Positions 1-11,012 of a DNA stretch of 64,000 bases are shown in pieces. A program made the position numbers and the translations under genes. The notes under the pieces are model-generated. The model was not told where the DNA came from. It ran no database searches and saw only the letters and a program-made list of their open reading frames with translations. The stretch is from NCBI RefSeq assembly GCF_011397635.1, contig NC_064771.1, forward strand, positions 16,989,379-17,053,378. The letters are read 5' to 3'. The first letter of the stretch is position 1; every line of letters starts with the position of its first letter. This DNA is from Epinephelus fuscoguttatus (lineage: Eukaryota; Chordata; Actinopteri; Perciformes; Serranidae).

Positions 1-997
1 CCAGACCTACTGGCTGGCTTCTATGAAGCCTGTGCTCAGGTGGAGCAATACGTCATAAAAATATCCATTGATTTAGTGGTGTTTGTTGTTAGTGCTTGTT
101 TGGATGTGAGTTGACAATAAGCAGTTTGGAAGAAGTCTGTTAAATTAAAGGCTGTGGTCTCATATAAGCCTGTTCTGTTGGATAATTGTTACCCCTCTAT
201 TTCTGGTGATATGTCATTTATAATAGTTGCAATAGAGAAAATACATTTGTCAAATAACTGTTTCTCTTTGCTGCTGTTGTTTACCATTGTTAAGGTGGAG
301 ATTGATGATTACCAGAACTATGAAAAGGCTTTAGACGCTTTGACTGAGGCTTACAAGTGCCTCTCAAAAGCAAAGGACTCTTCATCTGGACAACATGATG
401 TAAAACTGGCTGACCTGCAGCACAGAGTCACACTAATCAAGAAGTTTGTCCTCGCACGCAGGTAAGAATATAACTCACATTTTATTTTGCATCTTGATAA
501 GTCCATCTTTTTTCCTTCAGAAACAGACACTTTGTTGTGGAAGGTGTTTTTAGTTGCCTTTGTCCTCTGTCTGCAGGCTGTATGCAGAGGATGCTGGTGA
601 GGCAGTGCGGTTATGTGAAGCTTTGCTGGAGGAGCCTGAGTTGGACCCTGCGGTCAGGATTGGCGATGCATTTGGATTCTTGGTAGAACACCACTGTCAG
701 CAAGCCAACTACCAAGTGGTGACTACCATGTTTTCCTACTTTTTTAATTAGTTGAAATGACGATTGATTGTTAATGTCTCCAGATTTATGGCTCTTCTTT
801 CCATCTTTCTCCTCAAGGCCTACCGTAAGCTGGAGGAGCTCCAGAAGCTTTTGCCATCGCAGAACGTCAGGTACTACGTTAGCCAGGCCAGCCTAGAGGC
901 CCTGCAGAAAGAGTTGGGTATACCCATGGAGCGTGGTGAACACAGGCACAATGTGAAGGAGGAGGATGAAGTGGAGGAAGACTTAAATGTCTCTTAA
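1..997 (+). CDS. ift140: IFT140 C-terminal part (5' end outside window), four exons
   Basis: IFT140 is a core subunit of the IFT-A complex, which drives retrograde transport in cilia and helps import membrane proteins. Coding exons are 1-39 (continuing from upstream), 295-461, 577-715 and 818-997, with GT-AG introns of phase 0, 2 and 0; together they give 174 residues and a TAA stop. The translation has the family's C-terminal helical-repeat (TPR-like) motifs: [20 protein letters not shown], then [12 protein letters not shown], then [13 protein letters not shown] and [13 protein letters not shown], ending in an acidic tail ([13 protein letters not shown]). The same order occurs at the human IFT140 C terminus. 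The WD40 propellers and most of the solenoid lie upstream. Identity rests on recalled family sequence; I consider it secure. Confidence 0.95.
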
Positions 998-1817
998 AGA
1001 AATCTTACTTACGATTTTTTAATGATATGATATATTTTCATGTATTTGGATTCAAGAATCTGCATTTTCAAGGGCATGAATATGCAAGAGTGCACTTTTT
1101 GAGACCGGAGACGACTGTGCAGTTGGCGTCAGAGTCACCAACAGAAGTCACATTGGTGAAATGAGCACAGTAGTTGCTTGTAACTGAGGGCACTTGTCTA
1201 TCACATACATGGACGAGCACTGTGGAGCAAAGACAGAAGAGACGAGAGGAGAAAAAGTGACACCAAGACCACGTGAGGTTATTTAAAATCTTCCACACTC
1301 TTAAAGACAGGGTGTCTCCTACCTCATAAACCAATATTGTGACCTGCAATATATTAAAGTGCAACTGTAAAGTGTGATAGAGGACGAAGTCAAAGAATCA
1401 ACATAAGGGGCTCTAATTGTATAGTTTTGATATATTAATGGTCATATTCACATAAATTTAAACAATATTTCAGTCTAATGTAGAGGTCGTGTATTCAGAT
1501 ATACACTAGATTGTCTAAATTCCACTGAATCTTCACTATATGTTGAACACAGATTATTGCCTTTCATCTGAATTTTATATTTAACATGTTTGCTGTAGAT
1601 TTATCCCCACATCTAATGATAAGGTTTACAATCATTTGGTACAATGTATTTTGTATTCAATTAATGTATTAAATGTAAGTATCCTCTGTGTCAAAAGTCA
1701 AATTTCTGTAAAGAATTTTTCAGCTATTTTTGATAACATGTGAGTCGATTTCTACGTAGCACGTGAATTTATGTGTTTTACACTACTATTGTTCCTATAT
1801 ATTGTTAAAGTTCCTAT

Positions 1818-1823
1818 AATAAA
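1818..1823 (+). terminator. ift140: Candidate ift140 poly(A) signal
   Basis: Canonical AATAAA about 820 bases after the ift140 stop codon, in AT-rich DNA and just before the first transposon remnant. Between the stop and this signal I see no other gene, so 998-1840 is best read as the 3' UTR. The site is inferred; no transcript end can be seen directly. Confidence 0.5.
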
Positions 1824-1902
1824 ATATTTTTAAAATTAAACTGCATTGTATGTATGAGACAATACCCATTATTTAACCATAACATGAAGCCAGTGTTGTC
1901 AC

Positions 1903-2299
1903 CAGTGTTGGGAAAGTTACTTTTAAAATGTACTACCAGATGCTCTGTAAAAATTGTAATGATTAGTCTAACTATTTTAATTACCTCATCAAAGTAGTGT
2001 AACTTAATACATTTGATTACATTTCTAAGAAATGCAATAAGACTGAAAAATGTCTGAAAATTGGCTATGTCAAAAGAAGGTATTCCTGCATGGCGAACAG
2101 ATGCAAAGTAACACAAGTAATGTTATATTCTATATATAAACTTTTTGCCAGAATAATACATGTGGATGTAACTAATTTGGAATCGCCAACATTTTGATTG
2201 GGAACTGTATATAATTACTTTTTTTCTTAGCAACTGTATTGATTACATTTACATTTATTTGTCATTTGATTACATGTAACTAGTTACCCTCCAGCACTG
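1903..2299. mobile_element. hAT-like non-autonomous element remnant
   Basis: The left end reads CAGTGTTGGGAAAGTTACTT and the reverse complement of the right end reads CAGTGCTGGAGGGTAACTAG, an imperfect terminal inverted repeat of hAT type. The interior has the GTAACTnnTTAC-like motifs typical of a very common teleost family. There is no transposase ORF and no clean 8-bp target duplication. Confidence 0.6.
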
Positions 2300-2513
2300 G
2301 GTCTGTTACAGTGATATACCAGCCCATCAAGCTTAGTCGTTTCCTACTGTAGCCACAAGATGGCGCTGCTTTCAAAGACATTTACTAACCTGGTAAATGT
2401 TAGAAGCAGTGGCTCAAATACATTTCAGTGGAGAGTTAGAAAGGCATGGTCCGGCCTTGTTGGTTTCCAGGTTGAAACAATCAAGGCTAAATCACATCTA
2501 AGCAATAATTTAA

Positions 2514-3352
2514 AGGGATAGTTCAGATTTTTTAAAGTGGGGTTGTTAAGGTACCTATCCATAGACAGTACATTGCATACAGTAGATGTCAGTCGGCAGG
2601 TCCCCAGTATGGAGAAGCAGGCTGGGAGCTAAGTGAGCTACTGCTGTGGAGGGTTAGCAACAAAACATATTGTAGCCACCTAAAAAACGTCCCACCTAGA
2701 ATAATCATCAGATTAAGTGTATGCTATACTGAGAATATTTTCACTGCTTTCAGACAGTGATTTTCTAATGGGAAAGTGAACCAGCCAGACTCCAATGAGA
2801 AAAACAGTGATTTAACAATGCTGAACACAGGAGCTGCTGGTCTACCACTGCCTCAAACAGTTATTCTTTTTGTGTTATTGTGTGACTTTGGCGTATAAAA
2901 GGGTAAACTAGTATTCACCAAAGTTACACAATAACACAAATTAACTAACTGATTGAGGCAGCGGTAGACTAGAAACTCCTGTGTTCAGTGAGCTAAAATT
3001 ATGTTTTTGTCAATGGCATGTGGTGGCTTTGACGAGAGCGTAGCTAGGAGCTGTTAACGGCTTCTCTGAGTAAACAGGTTGTCTGATAAAAACACAAAGT
3101 GGTGAAAATATTCTCAATATAACCTGCACTTAAACTGATATTGATATTTTTAGGCGGGATTTTTTTAGGTGGCTAATATGTTTTGTTGCGGACCCCATCC
3201 ACAGCAATACATTGCTTAGCTTCTTTGCCAGACTCCAGTCAGCTTCTCCCAAATGGGGATGTGCTGACTGACATGTACTGTTTGTAATACACTAACTATG
3301 GATAAGTAACCAATACAACCCCACTTTAAAAAAAAAAATCTGAACTATCCCT
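2514..3352. mobile_element. Foldback (long inverted-repeat) MITE flanked by TTAA
   Basis: The left end (AGGGATAGTTCAGATTTTTT) recurs as its reverse complement at the right end, and homology between the arms continues inward. For example, the stretch around 2840-2885 (TCTACCACTGCCTC) pairs with 2920-2975 (GAGGCAGCGGTAGA). Nearly the whole 839-bp element can fold on itself with a loop near 2890-2915. TTAA flanks both sides (2510-2513 and 3353-3356), as expected for piggyBac- or Kolobok-type transposition. No ORF is present. Confidence 0.8.
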
Positions 3353-3580
3353 TTAATGTAAGCGTATGTGGTTTCCATACAGCCTATTTATGTAACACAA
3401 AGGAAGTAACGCTTTAATCCTCAACGGTTGGTTAAAGTCAAATACACCGTTAAATTTACTTATTTCTGAATATTTACAGTATCATTTGTATCTGCAAAAA
3501 GTGGTAGCTTGTTAATCTCCGATATAAAATGGAATAAACTAAAAATAACCGTTGTCTACAACAGGTTTTGTCTCTGTTGT

Positions 3581-3594
3581 CGAGCCATGGCAAC
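3581..3594 (+). promoter_or_regulatory. X-box-like RFX site in the ccdc78 promoter
   Basis: The 14-mer CGAGCCATGGCAAC matches 11 of 14 positions of the palindromic X-box GTTGCCATGGCAAC, with the right half-site intact. It ends 45 bases before the ccdc78 start codon. RFX factors bind X-boxes in promoters of ciliary and multiciliated-cell genes, so the position suits the gene. If transcription starts upstream, the site also contains an ATG opening a nine-codon upstream ORF (3587-3616). Confidence 0.55.
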
Positions 3595-3639
3595 TTATTG
3601 TTGGTGGATACAGTGAGCTGCTGCTGACAGTGGATAAAG

Positions 3640-6600
3640 ATGGACACACAGGTAACTTCAAATGAACTTCAGGAGCGACTTCAAGCTCTGACAGAAGAAA
3701 ATGTAAGTAAAATACACTTGTCAGTCTTCATATGCGGGTTTATACCGGGTTATACGCACTTTTTACTCTTAAACAAGGCCATTTTTAGCTAGGTAACGTC
3801 AGTTGGTCTGTGAGGTAAGCTAGTTTACTGGGGCAAGTGAGCACTCAGGTAGTTAGCATAACTGTCCATGAGGTGTAGCTACAACACAGCCAACATGGAA
3901 AGTGAATATTGCGCCTTTGTCTCCTCATTGTACCAACCGTTTCTGTTCACCTCACTTTAGTTGCAGCTGCGTGACAAGAATGACCGCCTCCTCACCAAAG
4001 TGGGCTACCTGGAGAGCAGACTGGGCCACCTGGCCAGCTCCAACACAGACCTGTCCTGCAGGCTGGTCCAGAGTGAGGAGGACAAACTGAAGGTAGAGTT
4101 CATCAGCTGTGTTGAGCAGGGATTAAATGAAAAGGAATTTAATGTATGTTCTGTATGAAACCAGAAGAATGTGTTCCCGGCATGAGCAGATTATGAGGCC
4201 CCTGGGTGCAGCTATGCAAAGCCCCATCATCTCCTCTGCATAGGAGCAAGAAACACAGAGTTTGCCTCTTTTTTGTTGCACTAAGACATGCACACAGGAG
4301 TCTAAATGATCTGACACACATTCTTCATACTGAATACAACTATTTCTGCCGGGAACATGTTAGAGAACCAGCAGATGCAAAAGTAACCGTTTTATGTTTT
4401 CCCTCCTCCCAACATCTATTGCATTACTGCACAAACAACTACTTAATCCCACATAATAGTAACGTCTTGCTGAGCTTAGCAGCAGGTTGATTTAATTTAG
4501 TGGTAGGCTTGGGTGCTTGAGTTTGCACAACTCACAATCACATGTTTTTAGGCATTTCGTAGTATTATTGTCTTGTAGTTTGCTTTGTTTAATATGGGGT
4601 ATGTGCAGTATTTAGCCTTATTTTTTGTTCCATTTCATGTGATAACATGCTGTCTACTATATCTGGTTTGTCCTGTGGTAAGGAACTGTTTCAAATGGTA
4701 TGCAGTAGTGTGTAGCACTTTTTTGCCCAAGACAAATACTCTTTGGGACAATAAAGTTTGTCTTGTCTTGTCTTATCTTATCTTATCTTATCTTAATTTG
4801 CCTCGCCTCACCTCGCCTTATCTCTTTGAGTTCATTTTGTGTCTCTTAGTGGTTGTTTTGCCCCTTTTTGTAGTTATTTTGTATCTCTTTGGGGGTAATT
4901 TTGTGTCTTTTTTGGTTGTTTGGGGTCTCTTTGTGGTAGTTTTACCCCTGTTTATAGTTATTTTGTGTCTCTTTGAGGTAATTTTGTGTCTTTTTTTTGG
5001 TTGCTTTGGGTCTCTTAGAGGTTGTTTTGCCCCTTTTATAGTTATTTCATGTCTCTTTGAGGTAATTTTGTGCCTTTTTTGGTTGTTTTGGGTCTCTTTA
5101 TGGTTGCGTTACCCCTTTTAAAGTTATTTTGTGTCTCTTTGCAGTCATTTTATGGTTGTTTTTGGGTCTTTTTGTGGTTGTTTTACCCTTTTTAAAGTTA
5201 TTTTGTGTCTCTTTGAGGTCATTTTGTGTATTTTTGGGTTGTTTTGGGTCTCTTTATGGTTGTTTTACTCCTTTGTGTAGTTATTTTGTGTCTCTTTGGG
5301 GTCATTTTATGTCTTTTTTTGGTTGTTTTGGGTCTCTTTGTGGTTGTTTTGCTCCTATTTATACTTATTTTGTGTCTGAGGTCATTTTGTGTCTTTTTTG
5401 TTGTTGTTTTTGGGTTAGGGTTAGGGTTTAGGGTTACCTAACCCTTTGTGCTTGCTTTGTTTTTGTAGTTTTGTGTTTCTTTGCAGTTCCTTTGCATCGC
5501 TTTGTGGTCATTATGAGTCTCGCCCTGGTCGGTATGCTTCTCTTCAAGTGACATTTTGCAGGTGAAGGCTAGGGGGGGCCCTGGCACTTTGGGTCCCTGG
5601 GCCTGCCCTCACTAGGCCTGTTCAGGAATCTATCCCTGGTTCCCCTCTCATCTTTCAGATATCTAAGGAGCTTGTGGAGGAGAAAATTCAGGCAAACAAG
5701 ATGAGAGAGCAGTTTGAAGAAGAGACGTTTGAGCTGAAAAACAAGGTGAGGGTGTGCTTGAAGTGATGAGTTGGTAAGGTATGTAAAATGTAGCAAACCT
5801 GATGAAGCCATGGGTAAAATGTGTTGTTTGTAGCACTACAAATGAAGGCTATATTCAGTGTGATCCTGATTCACCGAGGCTGTCTGTGCCACACTGTATT
5901 CCCTCTTGTTAGATATTGAACCAAGCTGGTGAAATAACAGAGCTTGAAATGAAGCGAGACACTTTATTCAGAGAACTCCAGTCTGCTGAGGCTCGTCTGA
6001 AAGTGGGAGAAAAAAGCGGCCAAGACCTGACAGAGGAGTACACCACGCTGAAGAAGAACTACCGTGCTCTGGCTAAGGCCCGGGATGAAGAACTAGTTCA
6101 GAGTGAGGAGCTGAGTGCTGAGCTGCTGGCATTGGCTCAGGCCCAGGACGCCCTCCGCAGGCAGGTGGAGGAGCAGCAGCAGAGTGTGAAGACTACCACC
6201 CAGGGCCTGCACAGTGAGCTGGACAGGGTGCGGGCCTTGATCAGCCGCATGTCACACAACAGAGTCAAGGTGAGACAGGTATTCTTCACCGCTCTTTAGA
6301 TGCAAATTGGAATTGGCATGTTCCCTAGTTTAAAGTTCCTGGAACTTTGGGGCCTCTGTTTTAGTTTTCCACACCAAAATAGAATTTGTCATTACTGAAA
6401 CCACTCAGTTTTGTTGAAAAACCAAACACAGATCGTGTTAGTCCAATTTTTGCTATCCAAAAAAAATGTTACTCAGCTCCAACATAAGCAGAACATGTGC
6501 TTGTCCATGTAAAAAAAATGAAAAAAATAAATGTTTCTAGTGAGGATCATTTGTCTCACATTTCTCCAAACAGTTCAGGCAACCACTGGAACGGTACCTT

Positions 6601-9600
6601 TGGGTATACAACTCTGCTGTTTCCCACATCATTTCCCATTTTATACTCACAGGCAAAACCTTGGTTGTGCAAGAAATTGACTGTTTTAAATGCCACATTT
6701 ATGAATGCTTTCCTTTTTGACTTCAAAAAACATCACTCTTTGCTTGCCATGGTGTAAGTCAAGTATTTATTCCAATTTTATAACATCATTGCATTGACAG
6801 GTTGAGGATCTGGCAGCTTTGGACAAGGAGCAAAAAGCTATGGAAAAAACTGTAAGTATTTTTATACAAAACATTTACTCTTGGGATCAGTGGCCAACAC
6901 GTATGTTTTACGGGCATCAGTAAAACCAACTTCCTCCTTTGCCTATTCATTTTTGTTCGTATGCTCTCACATAGCTACTTGGAAACCAAGATGAGATCAA
7001 AGCCATGCTGGAGAAAATGAAGAACAGCTACGAGGTGCAGCAGAGGAAACTGGAGCAGAGACTGTGAGGGCCAGTAAATGTTTGTCATTTACTCGTGCAC
7101 AAGCTTAATTAAGATGAAACATCATTATCTTTCCATTTCCAGTCATCAAACGGCCAAACCCATCTCAGGATGCACGTCCCCAGAGTTCATCCCACTGGCA
7201 TCTGCTCTGTGGTCGCCTCTTTGATTTTTTGTTCTACGCCGTGGCTTTCTTTGCTGTGTGTGTGTGATGTGGTCTCTTTGCAATGTCGCTGTGATGTGGC
7301 TGATGTGGAGCCTGTGTTTGGTCAGCAGGGTGGCGATGGGGAAAGAGCAGCAGGAGAACAAGAGGGCGATCCGCAATAGCCAGCAGGAGCTATCTGAGCG
7401 GAGTGCGGTGAGCATGAATACTGATTTACAGTAACTTTCCCCCAACATCTTCATTAATGTTTACTTGGCGGAAATGTGTCAAATCATGTTTATGCCTCAT
7501 TTCTGTCCAAGGCCTTGATGTGCTCCCAGAGCCAAGTGAAGGAGGTTGAAGAAGAGAACTCAAAGCTGCAGCTTCAAGTCAAAGAGCTGAACGAGGAGTA
7601 CCGAGCAAGGCTTGTGTACTATTTACAAGACTTAGCTGTGAGTTGCAGTGCCTACACAGGCATGTCTACAAACAAATGTGGGACAATGTCTCTAACACAA
7701 CATCCATCTGTATGTCTTTCATTCAGGAATACATTGATGGACTTGGAGAAAGTAAAAGCCCCTCAGACACCTCCAAGATGAGGGCACATGTGGACAGCAT
7801 GCTCCAGGATGTACGCTCATCCCACAGGGTCAGGGAGGAACAGCTCGCCTCTGCTGCTCGCTCGTATAAGAAGAGACTTCAGAAGGTCACCAAGACCCAT
7901 CAGGCTCTCCTTATTGCATACAGGTGGGAGTTCCTGTGTGCTTAGTCTTATTTAAGACATGGATATGTGTCTTTTTAAGTCCTGCGTTTCAGTGTTTATA
8001 CCCATGCCCTCTGCCCGATTAGCTGAGTCAGAATGCCCCACCAAAAATCGGGAGCTCCTAAAAAAAGTCAAAGCACAGAGAGAACAAGAAGATGATGAAA
8101 GGAGCAGAGACAAACTGCTGTATTATGCTCAGTTTTAAAGCTGCAATAAAGACACAGGTATCATATTAAGCCACGGGACCTAAGGCATCCATTGGTAATC
8201 TTGTTATGCTATTTTGTCGAAAAGGGGGTCAAATAATGCTCCACAGTTACGCTAAATTTTGTTGAAGGGAAAAAGGATTATTCCCATTTTTAAAACACGG
8301 TGTATTTAAATATTTCTGCACATTAGGGTCCCTGAACAGTCTTGAAATTGCATAATTGTGTATTACTGGAAAACTGACAGTTGACAGTCATGTACTATTT
8401 CCACTATTTGAGTTCTGCATACAATTCAACCAATATTTGATTAAAGATGCCTCAAGATTCAATGAAAAAATTAAGAAAAAAAAAATTCGTTCACTCCTGA
8501 TTTGATCTTATGATTTAATATTTTGCAGTAATTTCCTAAGTAAATGTTTGATTTTCCTTTTCTCTAAATCTTATTTGCCCCCCCTTCCCTGTTGCCTGTT
8601 GGGTGTGGATGAGGGGCCCACTTTTGAAAATGTTGTCCCCTTGCTTGTATTTCCTAATGTCTAGCCTGGTTATACCTATACCATAAACATGCTGCTAAAC
8701 CTTGCTACACCAGTGGTTTCCAACCTCTTTTGCGTATGACCCCTTAACACCTCCTCCTAACTTAACACAATTTTTCCCAGTGAAGATGTCCTAACCTGCT
8801 CCGTGCATCAGTGAACAGGCTAAGTGACATGTTGCTTGTTTGAAAAACAGCTTGCCTTACCTCTACTTTGCGAAGTTTCACACACTTGCTTCATCCTCAA
8901 CCTCTTTTCATTGGTCAAAATCAACACTGACATCCTGACATCTGACGTTTTAGTTTTCCCTCGAAATATCACAGTGTTCAAATCCTAAAAATGAACTGTT
9001 CTATTTGAAGAAATTATTCAAACTTAAGAAATTTACTTTAGTCATGAGTACACTCTTTTGCAGAGGCTGTTTCATCATCCCTTGTAGTATTTCTGGACAG
9101 TTTTTTGTGCTCGATCTGCTGGCTGTATGTTTATACAAAACCATGTTGATTTGTGACCCTTCATAAGAAGTTGCGCATCATGTGAGTGATTTTCCTTTCT
9201 TAGATGAGGCCTGAAGAGGTAAAGATTTTTGGCAATTAGAAACAAAGATTAGAAATTTGATTAATGTTTTCCTGTTGTCTGTTTGTTCCAATCACATGAA
9301 CACCTTCAGGGTTTTTCCTCAAATTTGGCACAGACGTCCACTTAGACTCAAGAATGAACTGATAAGATTTTAGTGGTCAAAGGTCACTGTGAAATCACAA
9401 AACACATTTTTGGCTATAACTCAAGAATTCATACACTACTGATGACATCATTTCACACAAATATCTAGTAGGATAAAACACTGCTACACTGTGATATTTA
9501 GGGTTCAGAGGGAGCAGATCTTGGCCGAACCAGACAGTTGTCTTAACCCTGGACCCCCAGAAGGCCACTTCAGTTTGGAGCCCACTGAACTCAGAGATGA

Positions 9601-10871
9601 AACTGAGAAGGAGCTCCAGCACCTTCGCCAGGACAAAGCGAGGCTGGAGGGTCAGCTCCAGGCGGCCCGGGAGCAGGTAACGCAAAACAAAAATGGTTTC
9701 TTTTAAGCTTTTGTTTTGTCTGGCGATTGCTTGTATTTGGTCTGTGGGGATTTGTCTTTGTGTCCATACTTCCCTTATTTGTTTTGGGAGCGGCTAACTG
9801 AAAAAAAAGACTTTAAAGTTTGTCCTACGGCGTCAAAAAGGCTTTACTGACGCAGATCATGTAGAAGCACTGATGGATGGGTGGCTATTAAGTCTTTACT
9901 GGGCGGTTTTTAATGGTGACTGTCAAAGCAGTGTCAGCAGTTAATGTTTATTTTAGACGTGCTTTTAAAGAAAGCGTTAGCCTATTTTGGAAATATGCTA
10001 ATTTGCTTAGTGGAGCAGCAACTTTCAACTAGCAGGGACTCTATGAAGTCACTGCACCCAGCCAAGAAATATTCAAGCACGTGACATCCTATAAAACCAG
10101 ATGTTGGTGTTTTTACATTTCTGTTTGTGCACAGATTAAACAAACAAGACATAACCATAATTAGAGAATACCTGACTACTTTTTAGGAGCAAAATAATTT
10201 GGCTCAGATTCAGCTTATGTCACACACTCCATCTCCTCATTTAGATTGCCTTATTGTTTTACATACATTTATGTGTTTATGTCTTTCACCCTGACTTAAC
10301 TGTTCCAGGTGGCTGGCCTCAAAATGCCCATTCAGAATTTAAGCCATCAGGAGTGAGTGTCATTTTTGCATTTTACCAAATGACGAATGTGGTCAGCTGT
10401 GGATTGTGTCATAAAAGTTATGAAAAATGTAACATTATCAGGCCGGCATGCGAGGAATCCTGGACGGACATAAGGAAACAGCTGAGGGAGATGACAGAGG
10501 CTACACTGGTAAACAAAACTCTCAGCCTTTAAAAATTGGATTGTCGAATTAAATCCCTCACGCCAAACAACTTTTATAACCTCACTCACCTCATTTCCTT
10601 TTCTCAAACAGGTGGGCTTTGAGAAGGAGCGCGCCCTTCTCATCACCAGAGCAACAGTTGCAGAGGCGCAGGTGTCAGAGTTGCAGGACTATATTGACAA
10701 CCACTTGGGCAGGTCAGGAAGTCACTAGATGTGTAAGTCATATAATAGAAGACTCTTACAGTGAGCCTTTTCTCTACCTGCAGATATAAAGAGGAGATCT
10801 CACATCTCTGCAGACTGCACGGGATACAGCAGGCTGGGCGTTCCCAAAGTGCTAATTCATCGCTCCATTGA
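3640..10871 (+). CDS. ccdc78: Coiled-coil domain-containing protein 78, complete, 14 exons
   Basis: CCDC78 is a deuterosome-associated coiled-coil protein needed for centriole amplification in multiciliated cells; human CCDC78 is also linked to a myopathy. Coding exons: 3640-3702, 3961-4092, 5659-5745, 5913-6269, 6801-6851, 6975-7063, 7329-7407, 7512-7637, 7727-7923, 9502-9676, 10309-10352, 10442-10508, 10612-10712, 10784-10871. All junctions are GT-AG and stay in frame, giving 551 residues and a TGA stop. The start has a strong Kozak context (A at -3, G at +4). Nearly the whole chain is heptad-like coiled coil. Family marks are ISKELVEEKIQ (residue 66 on), the segment SSHRVREEQLASAARSYKKR in exon 9, SWTDIRKQLREM, and ELQDYIDNHLGRYKEEISHL near the C terminus. 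It is longer than the 438-residue human form, mainly in the N-terminal half. Identity is strong; a few acceptor choices rest on frame alone. Confidence 0.92.
4738..4796 (+). mobile_element. LINE 3' tail with TCTTG/TCTTA repeat
   Basis: TTTGGGACAATAAAGTTTGT followed by TCTTG and TCTTA pentamers is a familiar 3' end of teleost non-LTR elements. It lies in ccdc78 intron 2 and abuts the minisatellite. Only the tail remains. Confidence 0.55.
4820..5400 (+). repeat. T-rich minisatellite in ccdc78 intron 2
   Basis: About seven degenerate units with a period near 80-87 bp, each containing variants of GTTATTTTGTGTCTCTTTG and GGTTGTTTTGGGTCTCTTT. The array creates open frames of up to 178 codons that are only low-complexity repeat (phenylalanine, valine, leucine) and should not be called genes. 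Confidence 0.85.
5412..5444 (+). repeat. Short telomere-like TTAGGG tract
   Basis: Three to four TTAGGG-like units (GGGTTAGGGTTAGGG, then a TTTAGGG variant) are followed at once by the reverse motif CCTAACCC. This sits at the 3' edge of the minisatellite in ccdc78 intron 2. Confidence 0.7.
6270..6800 (+). other. ccdc78 intron 4, no feature seen
   Basis: AT-rich intron DNA. An 86-codon open frame in it has no recognisable protein features and no supporting splice sites. Confidence 0.6.
8004..8138 (+). CDS. Uncharacterised 44-codon ORF inside ccdc78 intron 9
   Basis: The frame runs from ATG to TAA and encodes a very hydrophilic, helix-prone peptide (middle: KNRELLKKVKAQREQEDDE; end: DKLLYYAQF). 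Its composition looks like real coiled-coil coding sequence rather than random intron. An AATAAA lies seven bases after the stop. It could be an alternative last exon giving a short ccdc78 isoform. However, exon 9 ends in phase 2, and the upstream acceptor near 7992 would join it out of frame and reach a stop after about 11 codons. An independent small transcript or a decayed exon are other possibilities. Function unknown. Confidence 0.3.
   Translation: MPSARLAESECPTKNRELLKKVKAQREQEDDERSRDKLLYYAQF
8145..8150 (+). terminator. Intronic AATAAA, possible premature poly(A) signal
   Basis: Canonical hexamer within ccdc78 intron 9, seven bases downstream of the 44-codon ORF. It could end a short transcript; chance occurrence in AT-rich DNA is also possible. 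Confidence 0.35.
9677..10308 (+). other. ccdc78 intron 10, no gene seen
   Basis: Intron DNA with poly-A and T-rich patches. I recognise no exon, repeat family or RNA gene in it. Confidence 0.55.
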
Positions 10872-10956
10872 GAAAAGTGGCCCCAAAATTGGAAGCCCAG
10901 TCATATATTGCGAGGTAATTTAAAATTGCACAGTCTTTAAGGTAAGCCTCATGTAT

Positions 10957-10983
10957 ATTAAATAGTTTGAAACATTTATTAAA
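10957..10983 (+). terminator. ccdc78: Candidate ccdc78 poly(A) signals (ATTAAA, twice)
   Basis: Two ATTAAA variants (10957-10962 and 10978-10983) lie about 85-110 bases after the TGA stop. They are the nearest plausible cleavage signals; no canonical AATAAA is closer. A (CA)n tract follows at about 10993-11012. Confidence 0.35.
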
Positions 10984-11012
10984 TTGAAATCATACACACA
11001 CACACACACACC

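Larger units (their letters stand above)
7924..9501 (+). other. ccdc78 intron 9 (1.6 kb)
   Basis: The largest intron of the gene. It holds a 44-codon ORF with a nearby AATAAA (see separate entries). The 3' portion, about 9300-9485, resembles a high-copy teleost dispersed repeat (AAATTTGGCACAGACGTCCA, then GTCAAAGGTCACTGTG). That repeat runs almost to the exon 10 acceptor. The rest shows nothing distinctive. Confidence 0.6.

Noticed and set aside
4585..5441. Long open frames (178, 100 and 71 codons) on the plus strand
   Set aside because: They are translations of the T-rich minisatellite: low-complexity runs of phenylalanine, leucine and valine.
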